Assembly (NCBI GenBank): GCA_964415245.1
Contig: CAYQAJ010000090.1
Coordinates: forward strand, 1 to 17,733
DNA: 17,733 nt
Source: CAYQAJ01 sp964415245
GTDB lineage: Bacteria; Planctomycetota; Planctomycetia; Pirellulales; Pirellulaceae
Direction of reading: 5' to 3'
Position numbers and translations under genes: made by a program. This document shows, one piece after another, positions 1-6,400 of this stretch. Position 1 is the first letter of the stretch. Each line of letters begins with the position of its first letter. Below the pieces are notes generated by a model. The model was not told where the DNA came from and did not search any database. It saw only the letters and a program-made list of their open reading frames with translations.

Positions 1-174
1 GACCAAGACGAGGCCCGCCAGTGGTATGACCGGGCCGTCGAGTGGATGGACAACAACCGACCTGACGATGAGGAACTTCGCGGCTTCCGCACCGAAGCCG
101 CCGCGCTCCTCGGTATCCCCGATCCACCAACCCCGGAGGACTCGCCGGTCACGGAACCGACACCTGAGAGCTGA
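1..174 (+). CDS. C-terminal end of a TPR-type protein (partial)
   Basis: The window opens inside a reading frame that runs to a TGA at 172-174, giving 57 visible residues; the start is outside the window. The phrase ARQWYDRAVEWMDNN followed by EELRGFRTEAAALLG matches the last TPR helices that end many planctomycete TPR proteins and TPR-bearing Ser/Thr kinases. The final 18 or so residues are a Pro/Thr/Glu-rich tail without a fold. The family assignment rests on recall of that C-terminal motif, and whether an upstream kinase domain exists cannot be seen. The third codon positions are mostly G or C, which supports the frame. Confidence 0.7.
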   Translation, partial: DQDEARQWYDRAVEWMDNNRPDDEELRGFRTEAAALLGIPDPPTPEDSPVTEPTPES

Positions 175-193
175 CTGCTGAAAGCTGAAAGCT
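171..193 (+). repeat. short tandem heptad repeat after the TPR gene
   Basis: Directly over and after the stop codon the sequence runs through degenerate copies of a (T/A)GAAAGC heptad (GCTGACTGCTGAAAGCTGAA and on). It looks like a short slipped-strand repeat in non-coding sequence. No function can be assigned. Confidence 0.35.
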
Positions 194-203
194 TCCGAGA
201 AAC

Positions 204-236
204 GGCCGGCGAGGTCCCTACCGCCGAGCAAGCCAT
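204..236 (+). repeat. leader repeat copy 1 (GCCGGYGAGG core)
   Basis: GGCCGGCGAGGTCCCTACCG and the following CCGAGCAAG match, with a few substitutions, the segments at 1324-1355 and 1974-2005. The shared core reads GCCGGYGAGGYCCYWACCG, then a less conserved CMRNGMAAG. This copy lies upstream of the MerR promoter, so it is not part of the merR transcript. Downstream similarity to the other two copies fades here. It could be a dispersed intergenic repeat or the remnant of a duplicated leader. Confidence 0.5.
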
Positions 237-299
237 CTCGGTCCCGTCGAGGACCCCACGCCGTTCGACACAGATTCAAGAATTCCTGAGATTTCGCGC

Positions 300-330
300 T
301 TGACCCTCACGTTGCGTGAGGCCGTAACAT
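300..330 (+). promoter_or_regulatory. MerR-type promoter and operator
   Basis: A -35 box TTGACC (300-305) and a -10 box TAACAT (325-330) are separated by 19 bp, the overlong spacing characteristic of promoters that MerR-family proteins activate by untwisting DNA. Within the spacer lies a perfect dyad, CCTCACG (305-311), three central bases, CGTGAGG (315-321). It sits 47 bp upstream of the MerR/TipAS gene, so autoregulation is the obvious reading. Sequence features are seen directly; regulation is inferred from the family. Confidence 0.8.
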
Positions 331-376
331 CCCGACGTCGCGCCTGTCTGACAGGACATCGGCCGGGAGATGGACC

Positions 377-1153
377 ATGAGTTTCGAGGCATTGAGAGTC
401 GGCGAACTTGCCCGGCGTACGGGACTGACGATCCGTACGCTGCATCATTACGACGAGATCGGCTTGCTCCCGCCGTCGCTGCATAGCGATGCGGGAAACC
501 GCCTGTATACGGCGGCCGACGTCGCCCGGCTGCAGCAGGTGATGTCGTTGCGACAACTCGGCTTCTCACTGGACGAGATCCGCGACTGCCTGGACCGGCC
601 CGGCTTCTCGCCGCTGGAAGTGATCCGCGTTCACGTTGCGCGACTGCGGGAACAGATCAAACTACAACGGAAGCTCTGCGAGCGGCTCGAAGCGCTCGCC
701 GAGCATTTCCGTACCGTCGAGGAGGTCTCCGCCGACGAGTTTCTACACACGATTGAGGTGATGACCATGATTGAGAAGCTCAGCCAACAGGTGCAGAAGT
801 ATTACACCCCGGAGCAACTCGCGCAACTCGAAGCCCGCGCCAAGGCTAAGGAGGTCCCGCAGGAGGTGATCGATCAGGCACCGCAGCAGTGGGAAGACCT
901 GTTCGCCGCCGTGACTGCCGAGATGGAGGCGGGGACCGACCCGGCCGACCCGAAGGTGCAGGAATTGGCGAAGCGGTGGCTGGCGCTGGTGACCTTGTTC
1001 ACCGGCGGCGACTCCGGCATCTTCAAATCGCTGCGCAACATGTACGAGAACGAGGACAACGTCATGGGGACGGACACGAAGGCGCTGCGCCTGAAAATGG
1101 AGTACATCCTAAAGGCCGCCACCGCGGCCGGGATCAAGCACCCGGGGCAGTGA
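377..1153 (+). CDS. MerR-family regulator with TipAS ligand-binding domain
   Basis: This is a 258-aa transcription activator of the TipA type. Residues 7-75 form the MerR winged helix-turn-helix (VGELARRTGLTIRTLHHYDE, then GNRLYTAADVARLQQV). Residues 80-125 form the dimerisation coiled coil. From about residue 140 the TipAS domain follows (YYTPEQLAQLEARA to KAATAAG), with the WEDLFAAV helix and the FTGGDSGIF segment. TipAS domains bind diverse hydrophobic antimicrobials in other bacteria; the ligand here is unknown. The ATG at 377 has GGGAG about 8 nt upstream. A preceding promoter with a 19-bp spacer and a dyad supports autoregulation. No resistance gene is adjacent; the next gene encodes an unrelated secreted protein. 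An internal start at Met131 (ATG 767-769) preceded by GAGGTG could give a TipAS-only short form, as known for Streptomyces tipA. Confidence 0.92.
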   Translation: MSFEALRVGELARRTGLTIRTLHHYDEIGLLPPSLHSDAGNRLYTAADVARLQQVMSLRQLGFSLDEIRDCLDRPGFSPLEVIRVHVARLREQIKLQRKLCERLEALAEHFRTVEEVSADEFLHTIEVMTMIEKLSQQVQKYYTPEQLAQLEARAKAKEVPQEVIDQAPQQWEDLFAAVTAEMEAGTDPADPKVQELAKRWLALVTLFTGGDSGIFKSLRNMYENEDNVMGTDTKALRLKMEYILKAATAAGIKHPGQ

Positions 1154-1323
1154 CCGGCAGCGGCAGGGCGGCGTGCCCAACCAGACGCCGTATCGGACCG
1201 CGACCCATGATCGCTGTAAACAGACGCCCAACAACCAGTTTAACTCGAAGAGACAGGACAGTTGAACGGAATGACCGGTGTTCCCACGCGATTGAACGGA
1301 CATCGGAAGACTGACAAGTCAAG

Positions 1324-1454
1324 CGGCCGGTGAGGCCCTAACCGTCAAGAAAGTTCCTCACCGGCCCGGCATCACCCCGGCGCTCGGTCTGCGCGCCGGC
1401 CGCGATGTTCTACCCATCGTAACGCAGACCACATCCGAATGGGAGGAGTGAAAC
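1324..1454 (+). repeat. leader repeat copy 2, upstream of the Calx-beta gene
   Basis: This 131-bp leader aligns along much of its length with the leader at 1974-2107. Shared pieces include GCCGGTGAGGCCCTAACCGT, CAAGAAAGT, TCACCGGCCCGGCATCACCC and GCGCCGGCCGCGATGT. The similarity runs to the start codon and beyond (ATGAATTGC versus ATGAACTGC). The rest of the intergenic stretch, 1154-1323, holds no gene or motif that I recognise. Confidence 0.55.
1325..1366 (+). promoter_or_regulatory. perfect 11-bp inverted repeat in a leader
   Basis: GGCCGGTGAGG (1325-1335) and CCTCACCGGCC (1356-1366) are perfect reverse complements around a 20-nt loop. In RNA this would be a stable hairpin about 90 nt before the Calx-beta start codon. 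No U-run follows, so a classical terminator is not supported. The equivalent in the leader at 1974 keeps a shorter arm with one mismatch, which suggests that the sequence repeat rather than the hairpin is the conserved feature, or that it is decaying there. Confidence 0.5.
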
Positions 1455-1964
1455 ATGAATTGCATCATTCTCGGCAAGTGCAGATGGGCGTCCCTGATCG
1501 TGGCACGGGCGGCATTGCTGCTGCCGCTGGCGATTACGGCCGGCAGCGCGGACCACGCGGACGCAAAGGGGCCCGCTAAAGTGTACGTCTTCGTCGATAG
1601 TACTGCGACGGATCCGGGGGACATCGCAACGTTCGGTGTTCGTCTCAGCAAAGCCACGAGCCGCCGGGTCACCGTGGATTACACCACATTCGATTGGGAG
1701 GCCACCGTCGCTGACGGCGACTATCTCCCCGAATGGGGAACGCTGACATTCGCGCCAGGTGAGACGTACAAGACGGTCACCGTTCAGACGCTCCCGGACG
1801 AGTTTCCGGAGTTCTGGGAGGATTTCGGTCTATGGGCTGCAATCGTCAATCGTGACGGGTCCATCGGGTATTCCAACAGGGGTAGCTGCACCATCTTTGG
1901 CGAACTCGGCGCCCCGTGGTGGTACCCGCCGCCCGTCGAAGAATATCCCCCTGTAAACCCATGA
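1455..1964 (+). CDS. secreted single Calx-beta domain protein
   Basis: This 169-aa protein begins with an N-terminal signal sequence (hydrophobic stretch about residues 12-28, likely cleavage near ADHADAKG). The mature part carries one Calx-beta domain, about residues 40-140: TDPGDIATFGVRLSKATSRRV, then VDYTTFDWEATVADGDYLPE, GTLTFAPGETYKTVTVQTLP and DEFPEFWEDFGL. These are the usual immunoglobulin-like strand pattern and acidic calcium-binding loops of the family. The C-terminus is Pro- and Trp-rich (PWWYPPPVEEYPP) with no sorting motif. GGGAGGAG lies 6-8 nt before the ATG at 1455. Calx-beta domains usually occur in large adhesins, so a stand-alone copy is unusually small. Its partner and role are unknown. 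Confidence 0.8.
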   Translation: MNCIILGKCRWASLIVARAALLLPLAITAGSADHADAKGPAKVYVFVDSTATDPGDIATFGVRLSKATSRRVTVDYTTFDWEATVADGDYLPEWGTLTFAPGETYKTVTVQTLPDEFPEFWEDFGLWAAIVNRDGSIGYSNRGSCTIFGELGAPWWYPPPVEEYPPVNP

Positions 1965-1973
1965 ACCGGGCTC

Positions 1974-2107
1974 TGCCGGCGAGGTCCTTACCGCCATGCA
2001 AGTGGTGCACCCTCCGGGTTCACCGGCCAAGCATTACCCCGCCGACGAGTTTTCGCGCCGTCCACGATGTCACTTTCGTCAAACCGCACACGAACCGGAG
2101 AAACTCA
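1974..2107 (+). repeat. leader repeat copy 3, upstream of the beta-helix gene
   Basis: TGCCGGCGAGGTCCTTACCG, CATGCAAGT, TTCACCGGCCAAGCATTACC and GCGCCGTCCACGATGT match the leader at 1324-1454 in the same order and at nearly the same distance from the start codon (about 130 bp). This argues that the two secreted-protein genes share a duplicated 5' region. It also shows that the longer open frame starting at 1916 is not the true N-terminus of the beta-helix protein. Confidence 0.55.
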
Positions 2108-3151
2108 ATGAACTGCCGCATGTTGATCCTGACTGCTTTGCTCGCGTGCCTGACGGACTCCGCCGTACACGCCAAAACCATCTTCGTGAAGTCAACAATC
2201 CAGGCCGCTGTTGATGCCGCCCAGCCCGGCGACACGATCCGCGTCCCGCCCGGCGTTTACCGTGAGAACGTCGTGGTCAACGTCGACGACCTCACCATCA
2301 CGGGAAGCGCGAGCGCGGTCCTGGACGGCCGCGGACTGCTCGGCACCACGGGAATTCGCGTGACGCCCGCTGCGCCGGCTACGATGATCCACGGCTTTAC
2401 GCTCCGTGGTCTGACAGTCCGCAATTACTCGCGCACCGGCGTCTTTCTGTCGCGCGTCGATCACTACGAGATCACGAACGGACGCTACTTTGACAACGCC
2501 GTGTACGCCATCTTCCCGGTACGCTGTTCGGACGGCCTCATCGAGTTCAACGAGGTCGCTGGCTCCGAGGATTCCGGCATCTACGTCGGTGTTTCCAGTG
2601 ACGTGTCCGTTCGCAAGAACCATGTCTACGACAATCGCGTGGGGATCGAGATCGAAAACAGCTTTCGGATCGACGTCGACCAGAATTTCGCGATCGACAA
2701 CTCGATCGGCATATTTGTGTTCGTCCTCCCACTTCTCTCAGTGACGGTCACCGAGGACATCCTGGTCACCGACAACGTGATGCACCACAACAATCGGCCG
2801 ATCGTGCGAGATCCCAATGATCCATTGTCACAGATTCCCACCGGAGTTGGCCTGCTGAACACTGGTGCTGACCGTGTGCTCATTGACAGCAACGTCGCGA
2901 CCCACAACGACACCGCCGGGATCGCCATCGCGCAACTGCCCCCGGAACTCGCCGACCTCGATCCACTGATCGATCCATTTCCCGACGACAATCTGACCAT
3001 CGACAACGTCGCCCAGCAGAACGGCGCAAATTCCGACATCCTTATTTCACCTCTGCCGGGCAGCGACCTGTTGTGGGACTTCTCCGGCATCGGAAACGTC
3101 TGGCTGGACAACGTGTTCAAGACGTCGTTTCCCGATCCGCTGCCGGATTGA
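2108..3151 (+). CDS. secreted right-handed parallel beta-helix protein
   Basis: This 347-aa protein has a clear signal peptide (MNCRMLILTALLACL to AVHA-K). The TIQAAVDAAQPGDTIRVPPG segment follows, then YRENVVV; these typify the N-cap of pectate-lyase-like beta-helix proteins (NosD/PbH1 type). Short repeats of about 20-25 residues fill residues 60-300 (for example GVFLSRVDHYEITNGRYFDN, GIYVGVSSDVSVRKNHVYDN, GIEIENSFRIDVDQNFAIDN), each rung ending in an N/D turn. The ATG at 2108 is chosen because GGAG lies 7 nt upstream, the signal peptide starts there, and upstream sequence is a leader repeat; an in-frame extension back to 1916 reads as non-coding. No catalytic residues of polysaccharide lyases can be assigned, so a carbohydrate-binding or lyase activity remains a guess. 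Confidence 0.85.
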   Translation: MNCRMLILTALLACLTDSAVHAKTIFVKSTIQAAVDAAQPGDTIRVPPGVYRENVVVNVDDLTITGSASAVLDGRGLLGTTGIRVTPAAPATMIHGFTLRGLTVRNYSRTGVFLSRVDHYEITNGRYFDNAVYAIFPVRCSDGLIEFNEVAGSEDSGIYVGVSSDVSVRKNHVYDNRVGIEIENSFRIDVDQNFAIDNSIGIFVFVLPLLSVTVTEDILVTDNVMHHNNRPIVRDPNDPLSQIPTGVGLLNTGADRVLIDSNVATHNDTAGIAIAQLPPELADLDPLIDPFPDDNLTIDNVAQQNGANSDILISPLPGSDLLWDFSGIGNVWLDNVFKTSFPDPLPD

Positions 3152-3335
3152 ACTGGCCCGCAACGCGGTCGACGCGCCGCAGTCCATCGGGCTGGACGAT
3201 TCCGACTGCGCTCATTGGTTGTACGCCAATGCGCTCTATGGCGAGGCCAAGTCCCTGATCAATGCGGGGGCTACGGCGGACGCGGCGCATGGCCGGCTCG
3301 CGACACCGGCCCGGCAATCGAATCGGGCGGACTGA
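3150..3335 (+). pseudogene. orphan coding-like fragment after the beta-helix gene
   Basis: A frame without a plausible start runs from the beta-helix stop codon to a TGA at 3333-3335. It encodes about 61 residues beginning ELARNAVDAPQSIGLDDSDC and continuing AHWLYANALYGEAKSLINAG. Its codons end almost only in G or C, like real genes here, and the helical, alanine-rich composition looks protein-like. The pattern begins abruptly at 3150, in a different frame from the preceding gene. This suggests the 3' remnant of a gene lost by deletion. I do not recognise the family, and chance is possible. From 3336 to 3477 I see only the kinase ribosome-binding site. Confidence 0.35.
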
Positions 3336-3477
3336 GTGCGGGCCAAGGCCCCACGGTGGGACAGGGGGATTTCGCCTCTCGGACAAGATTTGGCGGCGTA
3401 TCTCGCATTTCTGTGAGGCGCGCGGGGGCCAGACGGCGCATAGATGGGTAGAATCCCCTTCTAGCGGAGCCGTCGCC

Positions 3478-6400
3478 ATGGTCAACGAAGTCCAGCTCGA
3501 ATCGATCTTTGCCGCCGTTATGGATATGCCGCGCACGGAGCGGGCCGCCTATCTCGACGAGGCCTGTGCGGGCGATTCTGAGATGCGACAGCGGGTGGAA
3601 CGGCTGCTCCGCTCGTTCAACGACGCCGGCAGCTTTCTGGAAAAGCCCCCGACGGGGTTGGCCGCCACGATCGCCACGGGCCAGTTCGACACCGTCGACG
3701 AGCAGGAGCGCGAGTTCTCGCTCGATTTTCTCGCGCCGTGCGACAAGCCGGGCTGCATCGGCAAGCTCGGACCGTATGAAGTCGTCGAAACGGTCGGCAG
3801 CGGTGGAATGGGCATCGTGCTGCGGGCGTACGACCCGAAGCTGAATCGCGTGGTGGCGATCAAGGTCCTCTCGCCCGACCTGGCCGGCAACCCGATGGCC
3901 GTCAAGCGGTTCCTGCGCGAGGCGCGAGCCGCGGCAGCCGTGAGCCACGACCACGTCGTTAGGATTTACGCCATCGAAGAGAACAATCGCCCTCCCTTCC
4001 TGGTGATGGAGTACGTCGACGGGCTGTCTTTGCAGGAGAAGATCGACCACACCGGCGGATTGGGCGTGAAAGAGATCCTTCGCATCGGGCTGCAAACGGC
4101 TCGTGGTCTGGCGGCGGCTCATGCACAGGGCCTCGTTCATCGCGACATCAAGCCGGCCAACATCTTGCTGGAGAACGGCGTCGAGCGCGTGAAGCTTACT
4201 GACTTCGGCCTGGCTCGCGCGGTCGATGACGTAAGCGTGACGCAAACGGGACAGATCGCCGGCACGCCGCAGTTCATGTCGCCCGAGCAAGCCCAGGGCC
4301 AGCCGCTCGACGCCCGCAGCGACCTGTTCAGTCTGGGGAGCGTGCTGTACACGATGTGCACGGGCCGCCCGCCGTTTCGCGCGGAGACGGCGGTCGCCAT
4401 GCTGCGGCGAGTCTGCGACGACCATCCACGGCCGATTCGCGAAGTCAACGCGGAGATACCCGACTGGCTCGAGGGAATCGTCTACAAGCTGCTGGCGAAA
4501 AACCCGGACGAGCGCTTTCAAACGGCTGACGAAGTGGCCGACCTGCTCAATCAACATCTGGCCCACTTACAACATCCGACGAGCGCGCCGAGGCCGCAGC
4601 CGATCGCTTTGCCGCCAGGGGCGAACTGGCTTGCCGACCCCGGGCGACTTGGCAAACCAGTCGGTTACCTCGCGAAACCGCAAGCGAGTGCATCGCGGCG
4701 CCGGTGGATTCCAGCCGTGGCGATAGCGGGTGGAATGGCCGCGTTTCTGTTTTTGGCCGTTGCCGCCGCGGCCGTGTTTTACGTTCGGATGAACCACGGC
4801 ACGGTGCGAGTCGAAGTGCTCGACCCCGACGCGCAAGTCATGCTTCGCTGCGACCGCGACGATATCATCGAAATCAAGGATTACGACGTCACGCTGCGCG
4901 TGCCCCCGGGACAAAGCACGCTGCACATCAAGCACGGCGATCTGGAGTTTGAAACGGATGCCTTTTCGGTCAAGCGCGGCGAGAAAGTCGTGGTGCGAGT
5001 GTCGCGCGTCGACGGGAATTTGGAGGCCCGCGTCGGCGACCGTGTCATCGGCCGCCGCCAATTGCCGCGGGACGCGGATACTGACGCCGCGAAAATCACC
5101 GAGGTCCGCCGCTTCGAGGGGCACCAGGAGCGAGTGTACTGCGTGGGCAGTTCGGCCGACGGACGGTATGTCTATTCCGCGAGCCGAGATCAGACAGTGA
5201 GGCTGTGGGATGCGTCCACGGGGGAGCTGGCCAGGCAGTTCCAGGCCGGTATCCCACTTCGCAGCGCCGACATGTCGCGCGACGGGCGGATACTCGCTGC
5301 GGGGGGGCATGGTCGGACGGTTACGGTCTGGAACGTAGAGACGGGCGATGTGATTCGCGAACTGCACGATAACGAGGGACCCGTATTCGCCGTCGCGCTT
5401 TCGGCCGACGCAACAAGGCTTATCGCAGCCACGCAAGGCAAGTCCGTGAAACTATGGGATTTGGTCAGCGGCGCAGAAGTCTGGGAGCAAGCGGACGTTG
5501 AACCGATGAGTTTTGCTGCGAGCTTCTCGCCCGACGGAACGCGCATCATGGTGTGCGCGCGTCACGAAGTCGCAATTCTGGACCGCGAATTTGGCGAAGT
5601 TGTCAGCAGACTGCCCAGCGGGGGCCGAGGGTTTCAGGGTGGATTTCGTTCGGCCGCCTATTCTCCCGATGGCAATTGGGTGGCGCTGGGTTGCTGGGGA
5701 GACGGAACGGGAGCGGGGCCAAGCAAAGTCGGGCTATGGGACGGCAATGCCGAGCATCCCATGCGCGTATTGGGAAAGCACGACGACGATGCCGTCACCG
5801 GGCTGTCGTTCTCAGCCGACGGTCGTTACCTGCTCACCGGCGGCCTCGATCGAACGTTACGGCTGTGGGACGTCGAATCAGGCAAACAAGCGGCCCTGGT
5901 CCGGACGGAGACGCAGTGCACGCAATTTGTGTCCTTTCTCCCGGACGGAATCCACGCCGTAACCGCTGGCGGCGAACGATGGGAATTCGAGCGACAGAAC
6001 TGGGTTGGCGACGGTGACTACGCCCTCCGCCTATGGCAACTGCCCGAGAGCGTGTGGCCCAACGAAAAGCCGTCGGCCGATTCGTCCCAGATAGGCACTC
6101 TCACCGAAGTCGGCCGACTGGAAGGGCAGACCGACAACATCAATGCCGTCGTGTACTCGCCCGACGGTAAATACTTGTTCTCCGGTGGCGGAGAGAAGTT
6201 GCTGGTCCAGTGGGACGTGGCCAACGGGACCGTCGTCCGCAAGATCCCGGTGGGCGACTTTTTGATGGACCTCGCCGTGCTTCCCGATAACCGGCATGTG
6301 ATCACCTCACAGTTTGGCGGCAGCGTCAAACTGTGGAGTCTGGATAACGGACGCACCGTGCGGCAATTCTTCGGCCATTCGAAGTTGGTCGAGTCGATCG

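Noticed and set aside
1175..1235. GCCCAAC boxes after the MerR gene as another attC
   Set aside because: No matching GTTGGGC and no paired L boxes within a plausible distance.
1916..2107. N-terminal extension of the beta-helix protein
   Set aside because: It overlaps the Calx-beta gene and the repeated leader, its composition is not protein-like, and a signal peptide with a good ribosome-binding site starts at 2108.
3149..3151. TGA of the beta-helix gene as another Sec codon
   Set aside because: The in-frame continuation reads as Arg-rich non-coding sequence, so it is a true stop.
3262..3477. N-terminal extension of the kinase
   Set aside because: The extension is Arg/Gly-rich without family resemblance; GGAG precedes the ATG at 3478, where the conserved N-terminal module begins.
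3271..4566. 431-codon minus-strand frame under the kinase domain
   Set aside because: It is antisense to invariant kinase motifs and has no domain of its own.
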